Of a stretch of DNA of 64,000 nt, positions 43,761 to 52,252 are shown piece after piece. Below the pieces are notes generated by a model. The model was not told where the DNA came from. It was given only the letters and a program-made list of their open reading frames with translations, and made no database searches. This stretch comes from Solirubrobacter soli DSM 22325 (GTDB taxonomy: Bacteria; Actinomycetota; Thermoleophilia; Solirubrobacterales; Solirubrobacteraceae): NCBI RefSeq assembly GCF_000423665.1, contig NZ_AUIK01000001.1, forward strand, positions 1-64,000, read 5' to 3'. A program made the translations under genes and the position numbers. How positions within the stretch are numbered: position 1 is the first letter of the stretch; every line of letters starts with the position of its first letter.

Positions 43761-43825
43761 CCGCCCAACGGTCCGTCCGCGACGCCCCCGCCAACACCCC
43801 ACCTTGGTGGCCCCCTGCCCACCCG

Positions 43826-43909
43826 CCACCTAAAGGGTCTGACCCCTCAACCATTGATTTGGCTCTACGCCGCGGTTCGCAATGTTGAGGGGACTGACCC
43901 TTTAAGTGG
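43826..43909. repeat. REPIN-like element
   Basis: Two 26-bp arms (43826-43851 and 43884-43909) match as an imperfect inverted repeat with three mismatches around a 32-base loop. Each arm holds the AAAGGGTC(T/A)G core also seen at 14752-14764. Two REP cores facing each other in one stem is the arrangement called a REPIN. It lies between divergent membrane-protein genes. The gap to 43974 otherwise holds only promoter-like sequence. Confidence 0.8.
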
Positions 43910-43974
43910 GCCGGGGGGGTGGTTAGGGGGTTACCCCTCTATCGCCCGCCCGCCGGACGTGGGAGAGTTTGCGG

Positions 43975-44826
43975 GTGGCGACCGCGACCGACACCTCCCC
44001 TGCCCGGATGACCTCGACCGATGACGATCGCGGGCGGGTGCAGCCGCTCACGCGGGCCGGCATCTGGGTGCTATTGATCCTCGCGGCCCTGAACGGGCTG
44101 TTCCTGTACTTCGTGCCCGCGCAGGCGGAGTTCCACTACGCGTGGTCGATCAAGCCGAGCGTGAACGCCGCGTTCATCGGCGCGGGCTTCATCGCCGGGA
44201 CGGTCGCGACCGGCCTCGTGCTCGCCTTCGCCACCCGCTGGCGCACGTTCAGCACGCTGCCGATCGCGCTCTGGGTCCTGGCGACGAGCCTCTTCACGGC
44301 AACGCTGATCCACAACGACCGCTTCAAGTTCGACTACGCGCCCACGTGGGTGTGGACGTTCGTCTACGCCGCGGTGCCGTTCGCGGTCCCGTACCTCGTG
44401 CTCCGCCAGCGCAAGCAGGCGGACCCACAAGAAGAGGCCAGCCCCAAGCTCACCGCGCTGCGCGTCATCAGCGGCGTCTTCGGCGTCGCCATCCTCGCCG
44501 GCGCGATCGCGCTCTACGTCGCCCCCGTCGACCTCGGCAAGCACTGGCTGTGGGCGCTCACGCCCCTGCTCGCCCGCGCCGTCGCCTCCTGGTACGCGCT
44601 GTTCGGGACGATGCTGATCAGCTGCGCGATCGGCATGCGCCGCCCGGCCCACGCGATCATCCCCTACGCGACCCTCGGCACCTGGAGCGCGCTCCTGCTC
44701 CTCCTCCCCGTCTTCCAGGACGAGCAGGTCAGCGGCGGCGGCCTGTGGTACGCGCTCATGGCGGCCCTGCTCGCGCTCAGCGTCTACGCCCTGAGCGTCG
44801 GATGGCGCGACCGGGCCGCGCTTTAA
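43975..44826 (+). CDS. Unknown eight-helix membrane protein
   Basis: A 283-residue protein with about eight predicted membrane helices, from WVLLILAALNGLFLYFV to the C-terminal LWYALMAALLALSVYAL. There is a charged linker at about 145-160 (QRKQADPQEEAS). I recognise no family. GTG 43975 is chosen because GGGAGAG lies seven bases upstream; ATG 44008 would shorten the N-terminus by 11 residues without harming the first helix. It is not in an evident operon. Confidence 0.75.
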   Translation: MATATDTSPARMTSTDDDRGRVQPLTRAGIWVLLILAALNGLFLYFVPAQAEFHYAWSIKPSVNAAFIGAGFIAGTVATGLVLAFATRWRTFSTLPIALWVLATSLFTATLIHNDRFKFDYAPTWVWTFVYAAVPFAVPYLVLRQRKQADPQEEASPKLTALRVISGVFGVAILAGAIALYVAPVDLGKHWLWALTPLLARAVASWYALFGTMLISCAIGMRRPAHAIIPYATLGTWSALLLLLPVFQDEQVSGGGLWYALMAALLALSVYALSVGWRDRAAL

Positions 44827-44870
44827 GGTCGGATGATCGGGGTGGGGCGGAGGGGCTGCGCTGCCTTTAT

Positions 44871-45056
44871 CTAAGCGGGCTTCGCTGCGGCGCGGCGGGC
44901 GCGCGAGCGCTCCAAGGCGGCACGCGCCTCTTCGCTCGTCACCGGCCGCGGGAAGGCGGGTCCGGCGATCTCGGCCGACTCGACCACGGCCGACTGCTCC
45001 CGAATGCCCTTGAGGGACTTCGGTGGGCGGCGGAAGAAGTGACGGAGCGCGTCCAT
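44871..45056 (-). CDS. Small basic hypothetical protein
   Basis: A 61-residue protein with a basic N-terminus (MDALRHFFRRPPKSLKG) and a C-terminal helix rich in Ala and Arg (ARAALERSRARRAAAKPA). It begins one base after the stop of the preceding minus-strand gene, which supports it as a real operon member. No family is recognised. Confidence 0.6.
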   Translation of the reverse strand: MDALRHFFRRPPKSLKGIREQSAVVESAEIAGPAFPRPVTSEEARAALERSRARRAAAKPA

Positions 45057-46274
45057 TCAGGTGTCCTTGGCCGTCGCCGGGGCGCGCACGGCCTCGAAGG
45101 TCAGAATACCGGCCGAGAGGACGGCCACAAGGGCGCCTAGGCCCCATGTCCAGGCCAGCGCGCCCGCCGAGCCGTGGAAGGCGAGCGTGCCGCCGGCGAC
45201 GACGACCGCGACGGTCGCCGCCGCCAGACAGAGCCGGTAGGGCGCGAGCATCAACCGCACCAGCGGGTGCTCGCCGCTGCGCAGCACGAGCCCGCTGACG
45301 ATCGCCGACGACGACAGCAGGATCGCGATCGCGGGGCTCGGCGCGCCCGACAGCGACGGCAGGTCGGCGAAGAGCCACGGCAACGCCAAGCCCAGGGCGA
45401 TCACCCACGCCACCAGCGCCGCGGGGACCAGGAAGCGGCTGCGCTCGGTCCCGTAGATCACGCTCAATCCAGGGCTGACGTCGACGTCCGGCTCGGCGAC
45501 GTAGTGGATCGCGGGACGGTCGGTGTCACGCGGGCCGCGCGACAGCACCGCGCCCGTGTTGTCGTCCACCAGGTTCGTCCGGCGCGCCCGCAGCTCCTCC
45601 GGCACGTCGACCTCGACGTGATACGACGCCGCCTGCGTACACCCGGGCGTGTCGTAGAAGTGCGCAGTCCGCCCCGGCCGCCCCAGCGGCTGCTCGTAGG
45701 AGAACTTGACGACCCGCCGCCGCCCCACATCGTTGACCACGGCGCACAAGAGGAAGCCGCGCGTCAGCTGCGCCGCCAACGCGGAGAAGCCGGGCAGCGG
45801 CCCGAGCGTCCCCTCGAGCTCCTCGACCGCCGCGTCGACCCCGTCCTCCTCCCCCGGCCCGGCCGCGAGGATCCACTCGATCAGCGGCCCGACGTCCTCC
45901 TGCACCGCGTCCTCGGTGTCCAGGTCGAGCATCACGTACAGCAGCTCGCGCGCGATCAGCTGCGCCTCGTCGGAGCGCAGCAGCGGCACAGCGTCCTCGC
46001 CCTCGTCGAAGAGGTCGAAGTGCACCAGCAGCCGCTTGGCGAGGTACGCGAGCGGCACGATCCACTCACGCTCGGAGAGCTGGATCTCGGCCCGGTGCGC
46101 CACCGGCACCGTGAAGTCGACCGACACGTGCCGCCGCACCCGCTCGTGCGAGAGCACGCGGATCGTCTCCACCCGCCGGTGCCGCCACGCCGCCTGACGG
46201 GTCAGCAGCGCGGCGAAGCCGACGGCGATCTCACCGGACCGCTCGTCGAGGACCTCACCCGGCCAGGGCTGCAC
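45057..46274 (-). CDS. Unknown membrane protein with large soluble N-terminus
   Basis: A 405-residue protein. About 280 soluble residues, rich in charged amino acids and including HVSVDFTVPVAHRAE and HFYDTPGCTQAASYHVEVDVP, are followed by four hydrophobic helices (about 290-395). No family is recognised. It overlaps the DsbA-like gene by 20 bp and is directly followed by the 61-residue gene, forming a three-gene unit. The GTG start at 46274 is the only one that fits the upstream overlap. Confidence 0.75.
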   Translation of the reverse strand: MQPWPGEVLDERSGEIAVGFAALLTRQAAWRHRRVETIRVLSHERVRRHVSVDFTVPVAHRAEIQLSEREWIVPLAYLAKRLLVHFDLFDEGEDAVPLLRSDEAQLIARELLYVMLDLDTEDAVQEDVGPLIEWILAAGPGEEDGVDAAVEELEGTLGPLPGFSALAAQLTRGFLLCAVVNDVGRRRVVKFSYEQPLGRPGRTAHFYDTPGCTQAASYHVEVDVPEELRARRTNLVDDNTGAVLSRGPRDTDRPAIHYVAEPDVDVSPGLSVIYGTERSRFLVPAALVAWVIALGLALPWLFADLPSLSGAPSPAIAILLSSSAIVSGLVLRSGEHPLVRLMLAPYRLCLAAATVAVVVAGGTLAFHGSAGALAWTWGLGALVAVLSAGILTFEAVRAPATAKDT

Positions 46275-46770
46275 GCAGCGCGCCCTCCAACGCGTCCGGC
46301 TCCCAGCCGCCCTCCCACAGCACGCCCTCGATGAACAGCCCGGGCGTCGCCGTCACGCCCGACCCCACCGCCGAGCGCACGTCGTCGAGGATCCGCTCCA
46401 GGTGACGGCCCTCCTGCATGTCGTCCATCAGCTGCGCCACGTCCAGCCCGATCTGCCCCGCGTAGTTCAGGAGATCCGGCACCGACAGCGCGTCCTGCCG
46501 CGCGAGCAGGACGTGGTGATACGCCCAGAAGCCGTCCTGCTCCGCCGCGCCCTCGGCGGCCAGCGCGGCGCCGTTGGCGTTCGGGTGCAGCTCGCCGATC
46601 GGCAGGTGCCGCCACGCGTAGGTGAAGCCGTCCCAGCGCTCTCGCAGCGCCATGACGCCCCGGTCGCACTCAGAGCACAACGGGTCCTCGTAGTCGCCGA
46701 AGACGACCAGCACGGGACCCGCGGAGCCGAGCGCGTGATCGTGTCCGCGGACGAAAGGTGGCGTCAGCAT
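46255..46770 (-). CDS. DsbA-family thioredoxin-like protein
   Basis: A 171-residue thioredoxin-fold protein. The redox motif CSEC lies in FGDYEDPLCSECDRGVMAL and the cis-Pro loop is VTATPGLFIEG. It resembles the DsbA-like domain fused to or associated with NhaA. No signal peptide is visible, so it appears cytoplasmic. It is the first gene of a small operon with two unknown proteins, which may include its redox partner. Confidence 0.85.
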   Translation of the reverse strand: MLTPPFVRGHDHALGSAGPVLVVFGDYEDPLCSECDRGVMALRERWDGFTYAWRHLPIGELHPNANGAALAAEGAAEQDGFWAYHHVLLARQDALSVPDLLNYAGQIGLDVAQLMDDMQEGRHLERILDDVRSAVGSGVTATPGLFIEGVLWEGGWEPDALEGALRAALAG

Positions 46771-46849
46771 GAGGGGAGGTAACCGTACCCGCCGGCGTGG
46801 CAGCACCACTGTCGCCGCCGGTGTGGCGCGGTTACGCTCGCAAGGTTCT

Positions 46850-48427
46850 ATGGCCGCCTCCCCCGCCGAGATCCGCGAGCGCGATCTCCTCAGCCGCCTC
46901 GCCGCTGGGACCGCGGGCGTCGTCGGCGCCGCCTTCCTGCGCCGCCTCGTGCAGGAGCTCAAGGGCGCGCTCGAGGCCGACGTCGCGTTCGTCGCCGAGC
47001 TCGTCGAGCACCGGCCGGGGTACGCGCGCACGATCGCCTCGGCCTACCGCCCGGGGATGGAGCTGCGCGAAGGGCACGAGTTCGCCCTGAAGGGCACGCC
47101 GTGCGAACACGCCTACGACACCGACCTGCTGCTCGTCCGCCGCGGCGCCCGCCTGCGCTACCCCGCGGACACGTTCCTCGGCGCGCACGGGCTCGACGGC
47201 TACCTGGCGATTCCGCTGCGCGGCGCCGACTCCCGGGCGATCGGCCACATCGGGCTCGTGTCCGCCGGCCCGCTCGATCCCAAGCCCAGCGAGCTACACG
47301 CGCTGCAGGTCTTCGCCGCCCGCGCGGCCGCCGAGCTCGACCGGCGCCGCCACGAGCGCGCGCTGCGGGCGCGTGCCGACGAGGTGGTCGCCAGCCGCGC
47401 CCGCGCCGTCCACGCCGCCGACGAGGAGCGCCGCCGGATCGGCCGCGACCTGCACGACGGGGCGCAGCAGCGGCTCGTCGTCCTCGGCCAGTCGATCGAC
47501 CTCGCGCTGCGGCAGTTGCAGTCCGACCCCGAAGGCGCGCAGGAGCGGCTCGCGGCGGCGCGCGAGCAGGCCTCGCTCGCCGGGCGGGAGCTGCGCGAGC
47601 TCGCTCGCGGCCTGCACCCCGTCGGCCTGGAGCGCGGCCTCGCCGGCGCCCTCGCCGCGCTCGCGACCCACTCGGCGCTGCCGGTCGAGCTCGTCGCGGT
47701 GCCTGACCGCCGCCTGCCCGACGTCGTCGAGACCACGATCTGGTTCCTCGTCTCCGAGGCGCTCTCGAACGCGATCAAGCACGCGGGCGCGAGCCGCCTC
47801 GAGGTCGACATCGTGCTGCACGGTCGGACGCTGGTCGCGCGCGTGTCCGACGACGGCGCGGGTGGCGCCAACGCCGCGCAGGGGACCGGCCTGCAGGGAC
47901 TGCAGGCGCGCATCGAGGCGCTCGGCGGGCGCTTCGCCGTCCAGAGCATCGACGGCACGACGCTCACGGCCACGATCCCCCTCGCCCCCTGGCGCACCGC
48001 CACCGACCCCTTCCTCGAGTTCGGCCATGACGGCGACGGCGGCAAGGGCCTGCGCAAGATCGAGGAGCTGCTGACCGGAGCCCGCACCACCGGCGTCTCG
48101 CTCGCCCGCGAGTGGGAGCTCGAGGGCGGACCGCCGCGGATCGGACAGCGCCTGCCGGTCTTCGATCACACCGGGCGCCGTCATGGGCTGGTGGAGATCG
48201 TGCGGGTGGCGGTGATGCCGTTCGGCGAGATCGACCCGGCGACGGTCGACCCCGAGCCCGGCGAGGCCGACTGGCACGTCGGCCGCGCCAAGGCCTACCA
48301 GGAGTGCCGCGAGGAGATCGCGGCGCTGCTCGGCGAGCCGAACTGGCGGCTCACCGAGACCGAGCCGATGGTGATCCTCACCTACCGGTCGGTGCCCGCC
48401 GCGGAGATCAGCGGCTCGATCCTGTAG
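46850..48427 (+). CDS. GAF histidine kinase fused to a C-terminal ASCH domain
   Basis: A 525-residue cytoplasmic protein. The order is GAF domain (about 20-165), HisKA_3 dimerisation domain with phospho-acceptor H202 (DEERRRIGRDLHDGAQQRL), HATPase (about 270-385, with LVSEALSNAIKHA and GTGLQGLQARIEALGGRF), then about 140 residues matching the ASCH fold. The ASCH part includes LLTGARTTGVSLAREWELEG, PVFDHTGRRHGLVEIVRV and MPFGEID. ASCH domains are PUA-like and bind RNA or nucleobase-type ligands. A kinase carrying one at its C-terminus is unusual. No response regulator is adjacent. It overlaps the Lrp gene by 46 bp on the opposite strand. Confidence 0.88.
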   Translation: MAASPAEIRERDLLSRLAAGTAGVVGAAFLRRLVQELKGALEADVAFVAELVEHRPGYARTIASAYRPGMELREGHEFALKGTPCEHAYDTDLLLVRRGARLRYPADTFLGAHGLDGYLAIPLRGADSRAIGHIGLVSAGPLDPKPSELHALQVFAARAAAELDRRRHERALRARADEVVASRARAVHAADEERRRIGRDLHDGAQQRLVVLGQSIDLALRQLQSDPEGAQERLAAAREQASLAGRELRELARGLHPVGLERGLAGALAALATHSALPVELVAVPDRRLPDVVETTIWFLVSEALSNAIKHAGASRLEVDIVLHGRTLVARVSDDGAGGANAAQGTGLQGLQARIEALGGRFAVQSIDGTTLTATIPLAPWRTATDPFLEFGHDGDGGKGLRKIEELLTGARTTGVSLAREWELEGGPPRIGQRLPVFDHTGRRHGLVEIVRVAVMPFGEIDPATVDPEPGEADWHVGRAKAYQECREEIAALLGEPNWRLTETEPMVILTYRSVPAAEISGSIL

Positions 48428-48861
48428 GGGATCTGGCGGGTCATCGAGATCGCGCTCGTCGAGCGCTGGACCGCGCCGGTGTGCAGCATCGCGTTGATCA
48501 CGTCCTGCAGGTGGGTGTTGTCGCGGGCGACGACGCGGCACAGCAGGTCGCGGTCGCCGGTGACGCCGTGGACCTCGAGCACCTCCGGGACCAGCTCCAG
48601 GCCCGCGACGGCCTCCTCCAACCGACCCTGGACGATCTCCAGCGACACGAAGGCCAGCACCGGATAGCCCATCTGCGCGGGCTCGATCGCCGGACCGAAG
48701 TCGGTGATGACGCCACGCGCGGCCAGCTTGTCCATGCGCGACTGCACGGTCCCGCGGGCGACGCCGAGCCGCCGCGCGATCTCCACGACACCCACGCGCG
48801 GGTGCGCGCGCAGCATCAGCAGCAGGCGGGCGTCGAGCCCGTCGATCTCCTCGCCGCTCAC
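48382..48861 (-). CDS. Lrp/AsnC-family regulator
   Basis: A 159-residue regulator. The N-terminal helix-turn-helix is IDGLDARLLLMLRAHPRVGVVEIARRLGVARGTVQSRM, and a RAM ligand domain (about 65-150) contains HGVTGDRDLLCRVVARD. Such proteins usually respond to amino acids. The GTG start is at 48861. It is convergent with the kinase gene (46-bp overlap) and lies just upstream of nothing on its own strand except the MFS gene, which ends 79 bp before its start. Confidence 0.92.
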   Translation of the reverse strand: MSGEEIDGLDARLLLMLRAHPRVGVVEIARRLGVARGTVQSRMDKLAARGVITDFGPAIEPAQMGYPVLAFVSLEIVQGRLEEAVAGLELVPEVLEVHGVTGDRDLLCRVVARDNTHLQDVINAMLHTGAVQRSTSAISMTRQIPYRIEPLISAAGTDR

Positions 48862-48940
48862 GGCGCCACTCCAGAATGCCCGAAACCGGACGGCTGGTCC
48901 TTCGAAGGCGGTTCGCCGGGCTCGCTCACGATCGCGAAGG

Positions 48941-50221
48941 TTAAGGCGTCGCGGGCGCCGTCGCGGCGAGCGGCGCGGGGCGGCGGGGCGCCCGCGGGAT
49001 CCGCAGCACGATCAGCGCGGCGACGCCGCAGAGGATGCCGCTGGCGACGAACACCGGCAGGTAGTCGCCCTGCCACCCGCGCACGAGGCCGGCGCCCCAC
49101 GCGGCGACCGCGCCGCCGATCTGGTGGAACGTGAACACCCAGCCGAAGACGACGCTCGACTTCTCCGGGCCGAACTTGCGTGCGGTCAGGGCGACCGTGG
49201 GCGGGACGGTGGCGATCCAGTCCAGCCCGTAGAAGGCGACGAACAGGACGAGCGTGTAGCTCTGGGTACTCAGCGCGTTGGAGAGCAGGACGAGCGAGAG
49301 CCCGCGCAGCGCGTAGTACCAGAACAGCAGCCGGCGCGGGTCCGTGCGGTCGGTCAGCCAGCCTGATGCCGTGGTGCCGGCGATGTCGAGGATGCCCATC
49401 AGGGCGAGCATCGACGCCGCCTCGGTGGCGGGCATCCCGTGGTCGTGGGCGGCGGGGATGAAATGGACGGCGATCAGGCCGACGGTGGTCGCTCCGCAGA
49501 CGAAGAAGGAAGCCGCGAGCGCCCAGAACGTGCCGGTGCGCGCCGCCTCGAAGAGGATCTTCACGGCGTTGGAGGCGTGCGCGCCCTCGCGCGGCGGTTC
49601 GATCTCCGTGCCGCCGTAGGGCGGGATGCCGATGTCGGCGGGCCGATCGCGCAAGAGCAGGCCCGCGACCGGCAGCGCGAGCAGCGCGACGCCGCCCGGC
49701 ACGACCATCACCCAGCGCCAGCCCTCCATCTCCACGTGCGACATGATCGGGAGGAAGATCAGCTGTCCCGTGGAATTCGCGGCCGTGAGCAGGCCGACGA
49801 CGAGCCCGCGCCGGTCGTGGAACCAGCGGGTGGCGATCATCGCCGCCAGCACCGGCGCGACCGCGCCCGTCGCGGCGCCCGTGACGACGCCCCACAGCAG
49901 GTAGAGCTGCCACGGATGCTTGACGAGCATGGTCAGCCCCGCCGAGACCGCGATCAGCGCCAGCGCGACGGTCACGACGCGCCGCAGGCCCACCTTCTCG
50001 ACCAGCGCCGCGCTGAACGGCCCGCTGAGGCCGAAGACCACGAGGTTGATCGCCACCGCCGCGGAGATCGTCGCCCGGCTCCAGCCGAACTCATCCTGCA
50101 ACGGCACCATCAGCACGCCCGGAACGGCGCGGAATGCGGCCGACGCCAGAAGCGCCGTGAAGCCCGCCGCAGCCACGACCCAGGCGTAGTGGACCCTCCT
50201 CGACCGCATCGGTTTCATCAT
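48941..50221 (-). CDS. MFS transporter, OFA/monocarboxylate-like
   Basis: A 426-residue transporter with 12 hydrophobic helices. The start (YAWVVAAAGFTALLASAAFRAVPGVLMVPLQDEFGWSR) and TGAATGAVAPVLAAMIATRWF resemble the oxalate-formate/monocarboxylate MFS group. Substrates are probably small organic acids. Two tandem ATGs (50221 and 50218) are possible starts. It is divergent from the UspA gene, with an inverted repeat CGAAT-N8-ATTCG (50229-50246) in the gap. Confidence 0.88.
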   Translation of the reverse strand: MMKPMRSRRVHYAWVVAAAGFTALLASAAFRAVPGVLMVPLQDEFGWSRATISAAVAINLVVFGLSGPFSAALVEKVGLRRVVTVALALIAVSAGLTMLVKHPWQLYLLWGVVTGAATGAVAPVLAAMIATRWFHDRRGLVVGLLTAANSTGQLIFLPIMSHVEMEGWRWVMVVPGGVALLALPVAGLLLRDRPADIGIPPYGGTEIEPPREGAHASNAVKILFEAARTGTFWALAASFFVCGATTVGLIAVHFIPAAHDHGMPATEAASMLALMGILDIAGTTASGWLTDRTDPRRLLFWYYALRGLSLVLLSNALSTQSYTLVLFVAFYGLDWIATVPPTVALTARKFGPEKSSVVFGWVFTFHQIGGAVAAWGAGLVRGWQGDYLPVFVASGILCGVAALIVLRIPRAPRRPAPLAATAPATP

Positions 50222-50250
50222 ACAACCGACGAATTCCGGGAGATTCGCCG

Positions 50251-50256
50251 TATGAT
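50251..50256 (+). promoter_or_regulatory. -10 element for the uspA-like gene
   Basis: TATGAT is a near-consensus -10 lying 18 bases before the ATG at 50275. It leaves room for a short leader with GAGAGGCG as ribosome site, unlike the leaderless genes elsewhere in the window. Confidence 0.5.
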
Positions 50257-50274
50257 CGGGAATGAGAGAGGCGA

Positions 50275-50781
50275 ATGAGCAGCGTCTACCGGAACATCCT
50301 GGTAGCGATCGATGGCTCGCCGGACGCCGACGCGGCCCTTGCGCACGCGGCGGAACTGGCGCGCGATCAACGCGCCCGGCTGACCTTGGTGACCGCGGTG
50401 CCGCAGGTGCCGGCCACCGCGCTGCTCGCGTCCGGGGCCGCTCCCCCACGCAGCGAGGTCATCAAGCACTACGCCGAGCTGCTGCGCGTCGCCGCCGCCG
50501 AGCTGCCCAACGACGTGAGCGTCACGACGCTGCTGGTCGAGGGCCCGCCCGCCCGCGCGCTGATCGAGCGCTCGAAGTCCGGCGCGTTCGACCTGATCGT
50601 CATGGGCTCGCACGGCCACGGCCGCCTGCACACGTCCCTGCTCGGGTGCGTCTCGCAGAAGGTCATGCAGGCGAGCCCGATCCCCGTGCTGCTGATCCGC
50701 GCGCCCGAGGAGGCCGAGGCGCGCGTCCCGAGCTCCGCCCCGGTTGAGAGCGCGCTCGACATCTCGCCGCTGACGAGCTAG
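50275..50781 (+). CDS. UspA-type universal stress protein
   Basis: A 168-residue UspA-fold protein. The N-terminal strand ILVAIDGSPDADAALAHA and the ATP-binding signature GSHGHGRLHTSLLGCVS, matching G-x2-G-x9-G, are intact. A C-terminal tail of about 20 residues is extra. It probably binds ATP and responds to stress or growth arrest. It is divergent from an MFS gene and touches the convergent oxidoreductase by 4 bp. Confidence 0.93.
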   Translation: MSSVYRNILVAIDGSPDADAALAHAAELARDQRARLTLVTAVPQVPATALLASGAAPPRSEVIKHYAELLRVAAAELPNDVSVTTLLVEGPPARALIERSKSGAFDLIVMGSHGHGRLHTSLLGCVSQKVMQASPIPVLLIRAPEEAEARVPSSAPVESALDISPLTS

Positions 50782-51428
50782 CCGTAGCGCGGGGTCGGCG
50801 GGATCGGTGCGCCGTTGCGGACCGCCTCGACCACCGCCTCCGCCTCCGCCGGGCGGTACTCCTCGCCGTAGACCGCGCCGTCGCGCCGCGGGGCCTCCAT
50901 CACCGCGCAGCCCGCGGTGCCGCCCAGGTCGACGGGCGCATACCCCGCGTCGCGGATCAGGCCGGCGACGATCGCCTTGGCGGCCTCGTCGTCGCCGCAC
51001 AGCCACTGCACGACGCGCGGTTCGCGGCCCGCCGTCTGGACCTGGAACGCCGCCGTCAAGGTGTTGAAGGACTTCGTGTAGTGCGCTCCCGGCATGCGCG
51101 CGGCATTGAACGCCGCCGCGGTCTGCCCGGCGGCGGGCATCGGGCCCGCCCCGAACTGGTTGGTCGTGTCGATCACGACCTTGCCCTCGAGCGAGCCGAG
51201 TTGGGCGAGCGCCTCGGGCAGCACGCCCCAGGGGACGGCGACGACGACCACCTCGGCGCCCGCCACCGCCTCCGCGGGCGCCGCCACGCGCCCGCCGATC
51301 TCGTTCGCCAGCGCGCGCTGCGCCTCGAGATCGCGGGCGAACCCGAGCGTGAGCGCGTGCCCGGCACCCGCGAGCCGGCGTGCGATGTTGCCGCCGATCC
51401 GGCCGGCCCCGATCACCGTGACGTTCAT
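50778..51428 (-). CDS. NADPH:F420 oxidoreductase-like protein
   Basis: A 216-residue coenzyme F420-dependent NADP reductase-family protein. The Rossmann motif is VTVIGAGRIGGNIARRLAGAGH, with VVVAVPWGVLPEAL, VIDTTNQFG and the family-typical KSFNTLTA. It may move hydride between NADP and F420 or act as a related reductase. The ATG overlaps the DJ-1 gene stop (ATGA). Confidence 0.88.
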   Translation of the reverse strand: MNVTVIGAGRIGGNIARRLAGAGHALTLGFARDLEAQRALANEIGGRVAAPAEAVAGAEVVVVAVPWGVLPEALAQLGSLEGKVVIDTTNQFGAGPMPAAGQTAAAFNAARMPGAHYTKSFNTLTAAFQVQTAGREPRVVQWLCGDDEAAKAIVAGLIRDAGYAPVDLGGTAGCAVMEAPRRDGAVYGEEYRPAEAEAVVEAVRNGAPIPPTPRYG

Positions 51429-52195
51429 CGTCCCACCGCCTCCAGGATCTCGCGGGCGACGTCGCCGCCGCTGAAGTTCTGCTGACCCGTCACCAGGTTG
51501 CCGTCGCGGATGGCGAACGAGCGGAAGGCGCCCGCCTGGATGAAGTTCGCGCCGAGGTCCTTGAGCGCGTCCTCGACGCGCCACGGCATGATGCGCTGTC
51601 CCTCCGGCAGGGCTCCGGCCTCCCACGTCAGCCGGTCCGCCTCGTCCTCCTCGACGTTCGGGAAGCCCGTGACCGTCCTGCCGCGCACGAGCGGCGTGCC
51701 GTCCGCGAGCGTGGCGTACGCCAGCACCGCGACGCCGTGGCAGAGCGCTGCCGTGACCTTGCCGGTCGCATGGAACTCGGCGAACTTCGCGTGCAGGTTG
51801 GTCGCGTGCTCGAAGGTGAACATCGGTCCCTGGCCGCCGGCCACGACGAGCACGTCGTAGGCCTCGACGTCGAGGTCGTCGACCGGCTTCGTGGCCTCGA
51901 TCAGCTTCAGGAACCCGGGGTCGTGCTTGTAGCCGCGGGAGATCACGTCCTCGGCCTGCCAGCGGCTGGCGTCCTCCGGATCGCTCAGCGCGTCCCACTC
52001 GCATCTGCCGCCTTGCGGGCTGTAGACGTCGACCTCCCAGCCCACCCCGGTGAACGCGAAGTACGGGTGCGTGAGCTCCGACCACCAGAAGCCGACGGGC
52101 CAGCCCGTGGTGGTCGAGACGCCTGGGTTGGAAATCACGATCGCCGCCCGCTTGGGCCGGGCGGGATCGACCGGGTTCAGATCGCTGTGGCGCAT
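51425..52195 (-). CDS. DJ-1/PfpI-family protein
   Basis: A 256-residue DJ-1/PfpI superfamily protein of the Hsp31/glyoxalase III-like type. The nucleophile elbow is TAALCHGVAVLAYA, with a Glu-containing N-terminal strand (WPVGFWWSELTHPYFAF) typical of this branch. It may detoxify methylglyoxal or act as a chaperone. ATG 52195 is preferred over an upstream TTG. It is divergent from the MarR-PDZ gene and coupled to the F420-type oxidoreductase, which suggests a detoxification cassette. Confidence 0.9.
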   Translation of the reverse strand: MRHSDLNPVDPARPKRAAIVISNPGVSTTTGWPVGFWWSELTHPYFAFTGVGWEVDVYSPQGGRCEWDALSDPEDASRWQAEDVISRGYKHDPGFLKLIEATKPVDDLDVEAYDVLVVAGGQGPMFTFEHATNLHAKFAEFHATGKVTAALCHGVAVLAYATLADGTPLVRGRTVTGFPNVEEDEADRLTWEAGALPEGQRIMPWRVEDALKDLGANFIQAGAFRSFAIRDGNLVTGQQNFSGGDVAREILEAVGR

Positions 52196-52201
52196 GACCA
52201 A

Positions 52202-52226
52202 TTGATATCAAAGCTTGAGTCCAAGC
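52202..52226. promoter_or_regulatory. Candidate MarR operator between divergent genes
   Basis: A perfect TTGATATCAA palindrome (52202-52211) is followed by GCTTG-AGTC-CAAGC (52213-52226), inside the 57-bp gap between the DJ-1 and MarR-PDZ genes. AT-rich palindromes in such a gap are the usual MarR target, and this one would control both directions. Confidence 0.6.
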
Positions 52227-52252
52227 AATTTAGACAAGCGATACTGCCGGGC

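Noticed and set aside
43432..43854. Minus-strand open frame crossing the REPIN
   Set aside because: It begins in the repeat element and overlaps the membrane glycosyltransferase in another frame with no domain support.
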